From an uncultured Dehalococcoidia bacterium (GTDB lineage Bacteria; Chloroflexota; Dehalococcoidia; Lucifugimonadales; CATQGZ01): a stretch of DNA of 64,000 nt. The stretch is taken from NCBI GenBank assembly GCA_958295685.1, contig OY282365.1, positions 806,001 through 870,000 on the forward strand, read 5' to 3'. The stretch's first letter is position 1, and every line of letters begins with the position of its first letter. Below are positions 17,564 through 26,282 of the stretch, one piece after another. The notes beneath the pieces were generated by a model. The model had not been told where the DNA came from. It saw only the letters and a program-made list of their open reading frames with translations, and searched no databases. The position numbers and the translations under genes were made by a program.

Positions 17564-19162
17564 CTACCGGTTCCGCAGGATCTGCCCCGGCGTCCGCCCA
17601 GTGTGCCGGCCCTTCTCGAAGACGATCACACCGTTGACCGCCACCATGTCTATCCCTGTGGGGTATGCCTGCGGGTCGTCGTCCGTGGACACGTCGGCTA
17701 GGGTTTCCAGGTCCATGACCACCACGTCGGCGGCCATCCCTTCGGCCAGTCTTCCGCGGTCCTTCAGGCCGATCTGGTCGGCGGGAAGCGAGGTCATCTT
17801 CCTGACGGCCTCCTCGACGCTGAACAGTTCACGGTCTATAGCGTACTCCCTGATCGTGCGGGGGGCGTAGCCGAAGCTGGAGCGGTTCATCTTCATCTCT
17901 CCGAGCAGGCCGTCGGTCGAGGTTACCGCCCCGTCGCTGCCGATGCTGCACACCGGGTCTCGCATCAGCTTGTGGAGGTCTTCGGTGGTGGAGAAGACGT
18001 GGCGGATCAGAACGCTACCGAAGTCCCTGCCGTCGTCGGCGGCCAGCTTGAGGATGGTCGGCACGACGTCCATGCCCCATTCCTGCGCGACGGATTCGAG
18101 TGAGAGGCCCACCAGCTCGGGGTGCACTCTGGAGTATGACAGGAAGAAGTTATCGAAGCCTCCCAGCCGCAGCAGGAAGTTGCCCTGGTTGAGTACGTAG
18201 CCGGCGCACCTCTCGGCGGTCGACGGGTGCCTCAGCCTCTTCAGTACTTCGTCGTCCGACCCCTCGTAGACCCATGGCGGCACCAGGTCGAGCAGATGGG
18301 CCGGCCCCCACGGGTCGGGGAAGGTGTCGACGCCGACCTCGCGCCCGTCGGCGCGGGCCTGATGCACCATGCCTAGGACACGGTCGAGGACGCCCTGGGG
18401 CGCGTATGGCCTCGGGGCCAGGTGGGACAGCTGGACGGGGACGCCCCCTCCCCGTCCGATGTCGAGCGCTTCCCTCACCGCCTGTTCGAAGTTGTCTCCG
18501 CGCTCGCGTATGTGCGATGCGTAGATGCCGCCGTGCCTGCCGACGACTTCGCTCAGCGAGGTCAGCTCGGCCTCGTCCGCGTGGCGGCCCGGCGAGTATT
18601 CCAGGCCGGACGACATACCGAGGGCGCCCGCGGACATCGCCTCGTCCACCAGCGACCTCATGACGTCGAGCTCTCGGCTCGTGGGCTTCCGCGCGTCGTA
18701 GCCCATTGCGGCGATGCGCACCGCGCCGTGCGCCACGAGGGGCGCGACGTTCATCGACTGTCCCCTGGAGAGCAGCGCGTCGAGGTACTGCTCGAACGTC
18801 GTCCAGTCGAAGTCGATGCCCCAGTCCTCGTTGACCCCGATGGTCACCTGCTTGGCGAGGTCTTTGTCCGGCGCCGGCGCCGGCCCGTGGCCGCAGTTTC
18901 CGATGACCGCGGACGCGAGGCCCTGGCGGATGCCGCTCTGGGCCAGGCCGTCTACGAACAGGGTGAAGTCGGCGTGGCTGTGGATGTCTATGAAGCCTGG
19001 GGAGACGGTCCTTCCGGAGGCGTCCCACGTCCTGGCGCTTTCGATCTCCGAGGCATTGCCAACGAGCGCTATCCTGCCGCGGTCGATCACCACGTCGGCG
19101 CGGCGGCCGGGCTCGCCGGTTCCGTCGACGACCGTCCCTCCGGTTATGGTCAGGTCGGCCAA
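17564..19162 (-). CDS. N-acyl-D-amino-acid deacylase (amidohydrolase superfamily)
   Basis: The 532-residue metalloenzyme opens with LTITGGTVVDGTGEPGRRAD and the metal motif GFIDIHSHADF. SAVIGNCGHGPAPA carries the conserved D-aminoacylase Cys, GALGMSSGLEYSPG is a family block, and Asp in SIGSDGA is the catalytic base. The C-terminal strand LAEGMAADVVVMD closes the composite beta domain. It removes acyl groups from N-acyl-D-amino acids; the exact substrate is uncertain. It is a single minus-strand gene. Confidence 0.85.
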   Translation of the reverse strand: MADLTITGGTVVDGTGEPGRRADVVIDRGRIALVGNASEIESARTWDASGRTVSPGFIDIHSHADFTLFVDGLAQSGIRQGLASAVIGNCGHGPAPAPDKDLAKQVTIGVNEDWGIDFDWTTFEQYLDALLSRGQSMNVAPLVAHGAVRIAAMGYDARKPTSRELDVMRSLVDEAMSAGALGMSSGLEYSPGRHADEAELTSLSEVVGRHGGIYASHIRERGDNFEQAVREALDIGRGGGVPVQLSHLAPRPYAPQGVLDRVLGMVHQARADGREVGVDTFPDPWGPAHLLDLVPPWVYEGSDDEVLKRLRHPSTAERCAGYVLNQGNFLLRLGGFDNFFLSYSRVHPELVGLSLESVAQEWGMDVVPTILKLAADDGRDFGSVLIRHVFSTTEDLHKLMRDPVCSIGSDGAVTSTDGLLGEMKMNRSSFGYAPRTIREYAIDRELFSVEEAVRKMTSLPADQIGLKDRGRLAEGMAADVVVMDLETLADVSTDDDPQAYPTGIDMVAVNGVIVFEKGRHTGRTPGQILRNR

Positions 19163-19174
19163 GTCAGACGCCGC

Positions 19175-19840
19175 CTATTCGGACCGTGACGGGCGGAAGG
19201 GGTGCAGCCAGTCGGCCAGCGAGCGGGGATTCCGGGACTGCACCCAGAGCTTGCCGCGCCCTGAGAACTCCATGATGATCTGGTCGGAGAAGAGGAAGGA
19301 GCGGATGCTCTTGGCGCGTGTCAGCCGGTAGCTCAGCGAGGGTTCCCACGCGACGGCGTGGCCGCTGTCGACCACGTACGGGCCGTCGACGTCGATCTCC
19401 TGGATGTCGCCGTAGGCGTTGAAGAAGACGAGGCCGCTGCCTGAGACTCTCAGGATGAACAGGCCCTCGCTGAAGAGTCCCCGGAGCCCCTGGAAGTCGG
19501 AGTTGGTCTCGACGCCGGTTTCCGATGCCAGGTATGCCCCGCGCTCGAGGAGCAGCTCGCTGCCGTCCAGCGTGTATGAGCGGATGTCTCCCGGCTGGCC
19601 TGGTCCGAGGCCGATCGTGGCGGGCGCGCCGCGGGCGGTGTAGGTGTTCTGGAAGAAGCTCTCCCCGCTCAGGACCGCCCGCTTGACGCCTGAGAGGATG
19701 CCGCCGCGCGCCGAGGTTTGGACGTCTACGTTGGTGTCCATCCAGGTCATCGCGCCGGACTCGGCGACGATCTGCTCGCCGGGCGCCAGTGTCACCTCAA
19801 GAAGGCTGTAGCTGGGCTGTGACTCGATTGTGTAGTTCAT
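19175..19840 (-). CDS. AIM24/TIGR00266 family protein (paralogue 1)
   Basis: The 221-residue protein has the AIM24 pattern: LEVTLAPGEQIVAESGAMTW, then GGILSGVKRAVLSGESFFQN, and AYGDIQEIDVDGPYVVDSGH. The fold is a tryptophan-RNA-binding-attenuator-like beta sandwich of unknown function. It is the last of three tandem paralogues on the minus strand, 6 bp after its neighbour. Confidence 0.85.
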   Translation of the reverse strand: MNYTIESQPSYSLLEVTLAPGEQIVAESGAMTWMDTNVDVQTSARGGILSGVKRAVLSGESFFQNTYTARGAPATIGLGPGQPGDIRSYTLDGSELLLERGAYLASETGVETNSDFQGLRGLFSEGLFILRVSGSGLVFFNAYGDIQEIDVDGPYVVDSGHAVAWEPSLSYRLTRAKSIRSFLFSDQIIMEFSGRGKLWVQSRNPRSLADWLHPFRPSRSE

Positions 19841-19846
19841 TGCGTC

Positions 19847-20530
19847 CTACTTGGGGGGCAGCAACGGACCGACCTCACCGCCGAACTGGTCGGGGTTGTG
19901 GCTCTGGACGTAGAGCCGCCCATATCCGGAGAAGTTGAGTGTCAGGCCCTCGGAGGTGAGGAAGGACTGGATCCAGCTACCTCCCGCCTTGCTGATCGAG
20001 TAGGTGAGCGAGTCTTCGAAGGCGACCACGTGGCCTGTGTCGACGGTCAGTCCGCCGGAGACGTTGACCTGTGTGATGTTTCCGAACGCGTTGACGAGCA
20101 GCGGGCCCGCGCCCTCGACAGACAGGAATGAGAGGGACTCGCCGGACAGGAGACCTCGGAGACCCTGGAACTGGGTATCTATTGCGAGGTTCGGAGACGA
20201 GCCGAGGTAGCTGCCGCCCGCGCATATCCATTTGTTTCGCCCGTTGCAGTCTATGAGGGCCACCTGGCCCTGGAGTCTGGGAGCGAGTCCGACCTCGGCC
20301 GGGTTCCCGTCGGCCACGGTGAAGGTCGAGAGGAAGAAGCTCTCGCCTGCGACCATCCGCTTGATTCCCGACATCAGGCCGCCGCCGCCCCTGCTTCTGG
20401 TGGTGACGTCGATATCGACGTTGCGGGAGGTTCTGAACATCGCTCCGGCCTCGGAGACGAACCGCTCGCCCGGATCGAGCTTCACGAGGGCGGAACCGAA
20501 GGCCCCTCTATGCGCTATTTCCACGTGCAT
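19847..20530 (-). CDS. AIM24/TIGR00266 family protein (paralogue 2)
   Basis: The 227-residue middle paralogue carries VKLDPGERFVSEAGAMFRTS, GGLMSGIKRMVAGESFFLST, and VNVSGGLTVDTGHVVAFEDS. It differs from its neighbours by a Gly/Arg-rich stretch (TTRSRGGGGL) and an acidic-poor C-terminus ending VGPLLPPK. Its role is unknown; co-occurrence with the flanking paralogues suggests a joint complex, which is an inference. Confidence 0.85.
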   Translation of the reverse strand: MHVEIAHRGAFGSALVKLDPGERFVSEAGAMFRTSRNVDIDVTTRSRGGGGLMSGIKRMVAGESFFLSTFTVADGNPAEVGLAPRLQGQVALIDCNGRNKWICAGGSYLGSSPNLAIDTQFQGLRGLLSGESLSFLSVEGAGPLLVNAFGNITQVNVSGGLTVDTGHVVAFEDSLTYSISKAGGSWIQSFLTSEGLTLNFSGYGRLYVQSHNPDQFGGEVGPLLPPK

Positions 20531-20540
20531 CGAAGTCCAC

Positions 20541-21197
20541 CTACCTCATGAACGGGGTGAGCCATGAGGCAATCCCGCTCACCGTGCGCGGTTGAAGATA
20601 CAGCTTGCCTCTGCCGGAGAACTCCATCACGAGGCCCTCGCCGGAGAGGAGCGTGCTCTTGAGGCTGCCCATTCCGCGGATCGAATAGCTCAGGCCCGGC
20701 TCCCATGCCACGACGTGGCTCGTGTCGACGATGAATGAGCCCGCGACATCCTTCTCGATGATGCTGCCGAACGAGTTGAAGAAGAGCTCGCCGACGCCGC
20801 TGCACTCCATGAAGAAGAGGCCCTCCCCAGAGAAGAGCGACCGCAGGCCGCCGAAGGTGGTCCGCAGCTTGACGCCGGGGGTGCAGGCCATGAACGACCC
20901 CGCTGTCAGGGTGATGGTGCCGCCCTTCATGCTGCGGCGGACGATCATCCCGGGGCGGGATGGCGAGAAGACGACCTCGCCCCCGCGGTCGGTGGTGTAT
21001 TCGCCCACAAACAGAGACTCGCCCCCGGTGAGTTTGCGGATGGCGGCGCGGAGCAGGCCGCCCAGGAGGCGCGCCCTCACGCGCATCCCCGTGTTCATCC
21101 AGGCCATGGAGCCGCCCTCTGCAAGGAAGGTTTCACCTGGCCCTATTTGGACGCGGAGCTGGCCGTAGTCGGGGTTGCCGTCAATGTGGAAGTTCAT
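20541..21197 (-). CDS. AIM24/TIGR00266 family protein (paralogue 3, first in operon)
   Basis: The 218-residue protein carries VQIGPGETFLAEGGSMAWMN, GGLLRAAIRKLTGGESLFVG, and SIIEKDVAGSFIVDTSHVVA. It is the first gene of the three-gene minus-strand unit; the gap upstream holds phased-hexamer element copy B. Its function is unknown. Confidence 0.85.
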   Translation of the reverse strand: MNFHIDGNPDYGQLRVQIGPGETFLAEGGSMAWMNTGMRVRARLLGGLLRAAIRKLTGGESLFVGEYTTDRGGEVVFSPSRPGMIVRRSMKGGTITLTAGSFMACTPGVKLRTTFGGLRSLFSGEGLFFMECSGVGELFFNSFGSIIEKDVAGSFIVDTSHVVAWEPGLSYSIRGMGSLKSTLLSGEGLVMEFSGRGKLYLQPRTVSGIASWLTPFMR

Positions 21198-21275
21198 GGG
21201 CGGGTATTGTAGATGCGGCTGTCGTCAGGGTCAAGAGCGGTCTGGGCAGAGTGGTATCTCGCGCCGCTCCGGGTG

Positions 21276-21541
21276 ATTTTTCGCCGAAAGTGTCGGATTT
21301 GCGGGCATTTCGTAGCTGAGAGGGCCGATTTTGGCCGACAGAATCCGACACTTACCCGACAGTTTTCCGACACTAATACGACACTTTTCCGACACTTTCC
21401 GACAGTTATCCGACACTTGTCCGACAGGCGCTTCAGGGAGTTCTGCGGGCGGGTGGAGAGAGGCGGCTGAGTCATGGGCATACTCTAGCACAGCGGTTCG
21501 GGGTCGTCAAGGGCTGTCTGAATCAGGATCCTCAGGATTGG
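21276..21541 (+). repeat. phased-hexamer intergenic element, copy B
   Basis: This copy fills the divergent gap between the AIM24 operon and the cupin gene. The core (CGAAAGTGTCGGATTTGCGG then GGCATTTCGTAGCTGAGAGG) is followed by nine (C/A)CGACA hexamers starting at 21335, 21345, 21356, 21367, 21378, 21389, 21399, 21410 and 21421. The tail GGAGAGAGGCGGCTGAGTCA, then TGGGCATACTCTAGCACAGC and CTGAATCAGGATC, is nearly identical to copy A. The remaining gap to 21825 holds nothing recognisable. Confidence 0.8.
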
Positions 21542-21825
21542 GAAGGCCTGGAATTGTCAGGATCGGCCGATGCGGGCGGATGCGCGCCTGGGAAGGACTG
21601 CAGGGTGCTCGTGAGGAGCCGGAGACCGTTGAGTGGCGGCGATTTCGTGTGGTAGTCTGGGGCGTGAAGGAGTAAAGCCTTCGGGCCGGGGGCGGGTCTG
21701 AACTTTCAGGGTCGTCCGCCAACACGTGTTGGACCGGGGTACCCAGCGCAAGAACGAGGCCGGCGACCTGAGTCGTCCCCCGTCACGTGTCGGACCAGGC
21801 TCTCGCATAGGTGAGTGAGGTGTGA

Positions 21826-22230
21826 GTGGTGGTATCTGAGGTTCACGCGGAGTGCCGCGTCGTCCACCCCGCCGAGCGGGAGGTCGAGGTGTCTTCCGGA
21901 GGGATGACGCGGCTGGCGGGGGTGTCCGAGGCTCTAACGGACGCCAAGGGGATACATCTGGCCCTGGCGACTATTCCGCCGGGCTGCGGGTCGAGCCCTC
22001 ATTATCACGTCAACTGCGAGTCGGCCATATACGTGGTGAGAGGGAGAGGGCGCTTCATGGTGGGGCCGAGGCTGGACAGGTCTCTTCCCATTGGTCCAGG
22101 GGACTTCATATACGTGCCGCCCAATGCGGCGCATCAGCCGATCAACGACAGTCCCTCGGAGCCGCTCGAGTTGGTGGTGGCCAGGAATGCCCCCGTAGAG
22201 GTGGTGGTGGAATGGAACCCCGAGTCCTGA
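21826..22230 (+). CDS. cupin domain protein
   Basis: The 134-residue single-domain cupin has motif 1 HYHVNCESAIYVVRGRGRFM (metal ligands H, H and E) and motif 2 PGDFIYVPPNAAHQPIND. The GTG start follows GTGAGG. It could be a small dioxygenase, isomerase or sugar-binding protein; sequence alone does not decide. It is the last chromosomal protein gene before the tRNA. Confidence 0.85.
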   Translation: MVVSEVHAECRVVHPAEREVEVSSGGMTRLAGVSEALTDAKGIHLALATIPPGCGSSPHYHVNCESAIYVVRGRGRFMVGPRLDRSLPIGPGDFIYVPPNAAHQPINDSPSEPLELVVARNAPVEVVVEWNPES

Positions 22231-22282
22231 AGAGGGTCCGAGGCTGACAGGCAGTCGGCATACCTGATAGTATGTTGCGAGT

Positions 22283-22359
22283 GGGCCAGTAGCTCAGTCG
22301 GTTAGAGCGCAGTCCTGATAAGACTGAGGTCCCTGGTTCGAGTCCAGGCTGGCCCACCA
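22283..22359 (+). tRNA. tRNA-Ile (anticodon GAT), CCA encoded
   Basis: The acceptor stem GGGCCAG/CTGGCCC closes a full cloverleaf: D arm GCTC...GAGC, anticodon stem CAGTC/GACTG around loop CTGATAA (anticodon GAT), T arm CCTGG-TTCGAGT-CCAGG, and 3' ACCA. It is the probable integration site of the element to its right, because the serine recombinase frame runs antisense into it. Confidence 0.95.
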
Positions 22360-22774
22360 TTCTTGACGGTAGACAGTACCGGGCCGTGCAGAGCTACCTC
22401 CTCGGTGTCCCTTCCGGGTATGCGGCTGTCGTCGGGCATGGGGATGGAGTAGCGGACGACGGCGTTGCCGGGGCTGACGACGACCTCCTTGACGAAGCTC
22501 TCGACTCGGTGAGCTCGCTGGTCTTGAGGAAGTCGCTCATGTCCTCTGCGTAGGCGGTGATGGTGTCGGCGCTGTCCAGGTACTGCCGCCGCTCCGCCAG
22601 CACTGCCCTCGCCTCGTCTGCGGCGCTCTCCAGGTTCTCCTTGCGCTCCCGCAGCTCCACGATGTGGTCAGAGGCAGCGGCCACGTCGATGCTGTCGCTC
22701 TTCGATATGAAGTGCCAGACGCGGCCCAGTTGCTTCTTCACCTCCTCAAGCTCCGCCTCGATGCTCTCCAGCTG
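22302..22774 (-). pseudogene. large serine recombinase, C-terminal fragment (separated by inversion)
   Basis: Read on the minus strand from the junction, QQLESIEAELEEVKKQLGRV then HIVELRERKENLESAADEAR and TITAYAEDMSDFLKTSELTE is the C-terminal coiled coil of the recombinase whose first part ends at 26,136. Near 22,512 the frame shifts; the sequence fits loss of about 13 bp between two TCGAGAGC copies. The next frame reads FVKEVVVSPGNAVVRYSIPM, the normal family ending, and continues antisense through the tRNA to a TAA at 22302-22304. Confidence 0.75.
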
Positions 22775-22778
22775 CTGA

Positions 22779-23541
22779 AGCGGACCGGGTTTGGCGAGGT
22801 GTTGGGCAGCAGGCACATGGACGCCAAGGGCATCCACTACAGCTCGCCCAACGGCGGCTACGACATCCACTACCGGGAGGACCTGTGGGAGGGGACGCAG
22901 GACTACTCGGTGATTCACGAGACCTACGAGATCATCTACGAAACCCTGTGCGAGATGGAGTCCAGCTCTCCACCCGACCGCAGGCCGAACGCTTCGCGGC
23001 GGCGGTGCTGATGCAGCCGAGGGCCTTCGAGCCGCTGGCCGTGGAGTGGGGCCTGGACGTGCTGCGGTTGCAGCAGGCGTTTCGCTGCTCATACGCCGCC
23101 GTGTCCATCCGGCTGGCCGAGGTGCTTAGGAACCCGCCCCTTATGGTGGTCCTGTACGCGGCGGAGGACGGCAAAGACCCCAGGGACCGGACCGATTCGA
23201 CCGGCCTACGGGTAAAGGTCGCCCGGCGGACGCGGGGCTTTGGGACGCCGAGCGACTTCCCCGTCTGCGGAGATCGGGGCGGCATCCCTCGCTGGGGCAG
23301 GCCCATACCCCCTGGCTCCCTGGCTGAGCAGGCCGCCCGCCACGGCACGGCACGCTATGCTCAATACGGCAACTACGCCGCTCTCGCCCGGCCCGTCATC
23401 CGGCAGGGGAAGCTGAAGAGGGTGGTCGTCGTCGCCGTGCCCGAAAGCTGCGCCTCCGTCCTCGGCCCCCAAATGGTCGCCTCGGACATGCCGGGGCGCA
23501 GGCGGCAGCCGATGGCGGCGGCAGCAGTCGGCCCCTGGTAG
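22779..23541 (+). pseudogene. ImmA/IrrE-type metallopeptidase-like protein, C-terminal fragment
   Basis: The frame from the junction reads KRTGFGEVLG, MDAKGIHYSSPNGGYDIHYR and YSVIHETYEIIYETLCEM. HETYE resembles the HExxH zinc-peptidase helix of ImmA/IrrE proteins with the second His lost or displaced. Around 22,980 the frame shifts, after which QAERFAAAVLMQPRAFEPLA is the typical family continuation. The N-terminal half lies at 26,137-26,280 on the other strand, just after its partner XRE gene. It is inactive as arranged. Confidence 0.6.
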
Positions 23542-23617
23542 TTGAAGTCGGGTTTTGCGGCAGATTGGAGACAGACGACGGGGCGGCCAAGGAGTGAACG
23601 GAAAGGAGTAAACAGAG

Positions 23618-24671
23618 ATGCAAAGACGCAATTCAAGGACCGGCTTTGAGAGGTCCGCAAAGAGGCGACAACAACAGTTTCGGGATGCGTCCCCTACCGT
23701 CAGCGACCGGGGACGTTCGCCAACTGACGACAAGGGCTTGCGCAACCCTCACCTGCTAGCAATCGGCTGCGAAGCCGATAACCTCTTTCCCGGTATCCGG
23801 GGTGAAGGTGGAGCCATCGACCACTTCAGACGGCGCGGGATCAAGTGGTGGAAGAGTTCCAGAAGCGGTGATGACAGCAAGTCGGACGGTCCCACCCGCA
23901 ACATGGCTAGCTCCCAAGTGGCCTGCGTCAACTTTCCTGCTGCCCCTGGCAATGATCCCCGGAGCGTTGCTGTCTGTCCTACGCGCCCTCGACGATGACG
24001 TCGCAGGTGTGGTCAGCATCTCCCACGATGGAGGTGAATCAGACGTTGAGTTCGAGTGGATCGGCCTGGATCATTCCTTGGAGGGAGGTACCGTTCGGGG
24101 AGCTCAGAACACGAGCATTGATGCCTTCCTCGTAGCCGTAACGACCAAGGGTAGACGAAGGGCCTACCTCTTGGAGTGGAAGTACGTCGAGCAGTATCTG
24201 AGCTCAGCCCCCGAGTTCAAGGGTGATGGAAGCCAAGGAGTCACTCGCCGATTGAGATACGACGAGCGTTACCACTCCCCACTCTCGTCGTTCAATCCGG
24301 CCGCTGCCCCGCTCCTCGACGACTTTCTCTACGAACCCTTCTATCAGATCATGCGCCAGAGGCTTCTGGCAGACCGCATGATTCAGGACCGCGAGCTGGG
24401 AATCGACGAGGCCAAGGTGGTGGTGATCGTCCCGGAGGAGAACTGGGCCTATCTGACCGTCACCGACGGCAGGACAACCACTTCCCCCTTGTTGGCTCGA
24501 CGGTTTTGCCAACTGGAGACGGTGGAAGCCGTGATGCGAGCATCCCTGAAGGATCCAGACGTGCAGTTCGACATGGTAGCGCCGGCACAGTTGCTCGACG
24601 GTGTGGCGCGAGGTCTTCCCGATGAGACCGCAGATTGGGCCAACTACTGGAGGAACCGATACGGTGTGTGA
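23618..24671 (+). CDS. PD-(D/E)XK nuclease-like protein (PGN_0703-type), one frameshift
   Basis: Two frames together give about 350 residues. The first (from ATG 23618) contains DNLFPGIRGEGGAIDHFRRR and PTRNMASSQVACVNF. The frame moves near 23,937, where deleting one T from CTTTCC joins VNF to LLPLAMIPGALLSVLRALDD. The second part has EFEWIGLDHSLEGG and the nuclease block TSIDAFLVAVT...AYLLEWKYVEQY (D followed by ExK). I place it with putative restriction-endonuclease-like proteins from remembered motifs. It lies inside the inverted segment and may be element cargo. Confidence 0.6.
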
Positions 24672-24759
24672 CAGCATTGGCTTGCATGGGGATTGAAGGT
24701 CGGTGACTAGTTAGTGTATAGTAAGACATTACACTGCATCAGGAGACAAAAAAGAGAGC

Positions 24760-24987
24760 ATGACCACTCCCAGGCGTTCCAAGACCATCACATTCTCCCT
24801 GCCCCCCGAGATGGAGGCGCAGGTGCGGCATGTGATGAAGGAAGAAGACCTCTCCGTGAGCGAGTTGCTCAGGCAAGCCATCCGCCTGTTCATGGAGGAG
24901 CGGGAGTGGCGAAGACGGGAGCGGCTGGAATGGCTGCGTTCCCGCATGAACACAGCACAGGAAGACACAGAGAGGAGAGACCGATGA
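24760..24987 (+). CDS. ribbon-helix-helix (CopG/Arc-type) DNA-binding protein
   Basis: The 75-residue protein has the RHH pattern SKTITFSLPPEMEAQVRHVM then DLSVSELLRQAIRLFMEER, followed by an Arg/Glu-rich tail. Its stop overlaps the recombinase start by 4 bp (ATGA), so it is translationally coupled to the recombinase and probably controls it. Confidence 0.8.
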   Translation: MTTPRRSKTITFSLPPEMEAQVRHVMKEEDLSVSELLRQAIRLFMEEREWRRRERLEWLRSRMNTAQEDTERRDR

Positions 24988-26148
24988 ACGACCGACTCGA
25001 TCTAACACCGGCGGCCCTCTATGCCAGGGTCTCCAGCGACCGCCAGGACGTGGACCTGTCCGTGGCCGCCCAGCTTCGGGCGCTCAGGGACTACGCAGAG
25101 AAGAACGGCTACATGGTCGTCCGCGAGTACGTGGACGAGGCCGAGAGCGGACGCGTCGCCGACCGGCCCCAGTTTCAGAAGATGCTGGACGAAGCCGAAA
25201 AGCCCGAGGCCCCTTTCAAGGAGATATTGGTTTGGAAATTCAGCCGATTCACCCGCAAGCGGGAGCACGCCGTCGCCTTCAAGTCGAAGCTGCGGCGCAA
25301 GGGCATCCGCGTGGTGTCCATCACCGAGCAGGCCGAGGACAACGCCACCGGCAGGCTCCTCGAAGCCATCATTGAGAGCGTGGACGAATTCTACTCGGAA
25401 AATCTGGCCCAGGAGGTCTCGCGTGGGATGCGGGAGGCAGCTTTCCAGGGGCTTCTGGATGTCGGCCTACGCCCCCTATGGCTACAGGCGCGTACACGTC
25501 CAGGACGGGCCTAAGAAGCGCCCCAGGCTGGAGCTTGACCCGCCCGCCGACGCAATGGTCCGGCGCATCTTCGACATGGCCCTCCAGGGCAGGAGCATCC
25601 TCGACATCACCAAGACCCTCAACACCGAGGGCATCCCCACCGTCAACGGCAAGAAGTGGCTCAAGACCACCGTCCACACCATGCTGGACAACGAATCCTA
25701 TACGGGAGCCGTGGTCTGGGGAGCCACAGCAAAGGACGGCCAGCCGCCCGTGCGGGTAGAGAACGCCCACCCCGCCATCATCAGCAAGCGGGAGTACCAG
25801 CGGGTGAAGAAGCTGCTCGGCTCTCGCGCCCCGAAGCAGGCGAACCCCAGGCGGGCGTCCAGTCCCTACCTGCTCAGCGGCATCCTCAAGTGCGAGACCT
25901 GCGGTAGGGCAATGTCCGCCTCCGAGGCCAAGAGCGGCAAGTACACCTACTACGTCTGCCAGTCCCTGATGAAGAGGGGCAGCGGCACGTGCAAGACCCC
26001 CAGGCTAAACGCCAAGAAGATCGAGAACACCATCGTCGATGAGCTTCGCGCCAACGTCCTCACCGAGTCCAATATCAGGAACCTGGTGAAGCTCCTCGAC
26101 GAGGAGATGGACGGAGCGGCACGGGAGCACCGTCAGAAGCGCCTTTAG
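24984..26148 (+). pseudogene. large serine recombinase, N-terminal part (frameshifted, split by inversion)
   Basis: The N-terminus (LDLTPAALYARVSSDRQDVD) has the resolvase catalytic Ser at about residue 17. LVWKFSRFTRKREHAVAFKS and NATGRLLEAIIESVDEFYSE complete the catalytic domain. At about 25,453 one extra T in CTTTCC shifts the frame; without it the protein reads REAASRGFWMSAYAPYGYRR. The recombinase domain and zinc ribbon follow (GILKCETCGRAMSA, YYVCQSLMKRGSGTC). It stops at 26,148, just beyond the inversion junction, and its coiled-coil end lies at 22,302-22,774. It should have catalysed integration of the element. Confidence 0.85.
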
Positions 26149-26280
26149 CTGCTCCATCGAGGGGCGTGCGGGCACGTCGAAGTAGCGCACGAAGCGTGCG
26201 GCGAGGGTCTCAGGGGTCCAGGGCCTTTTGGGGTGGTCGTCCAGCAGGGTGCGGCAGAAGTCCTCTCTCGTCCTGTTCAT
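26137..26280 (-). pseudogene. ImmA/IrrE-type protein, N-terminal fragment
   Basis: From ATG 26280 the frame reads MNRTREDFCRTLLDDHPKRP then VRYFDVPARPSMEQLKALL, after which the inversion junction replaces the rest by recombinase DNA. The start overlaps the end of the upstream XRE gene, the usual HTH-ImmA operon order. The C-terminal half is at 22,779-23,541. Confidence 0.6.
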
Positions 26281-26282
26281 GC

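Larger units (their letters stand above)
22775..26136. other. 3.36-kb inverted segment with CTGA/TCAG ends
   Basis: The left junction CTGCTGAAGCGG (CTGA at 22775-22778) and the right junction CCGTCAGAAGCG (TCAG at 26133-26136) each join halves of two different genes. Flipping the segment restores a continuous recombinase (HRQ joined to QLESIEAEL) and a continuous ImmA/IrrE-type protein (MEQLKALL joined to KRTGFGEV). It contains a nuclease gene, an RHH gene and most of the recombinase. Confidence 0.75.

Noticed and set aside
22283..22359. Second copy of the tRNA-Ile 3' end (attR) inside the window
   Set aside because: I found none by reading; the right end probably lies beyond 64,000.
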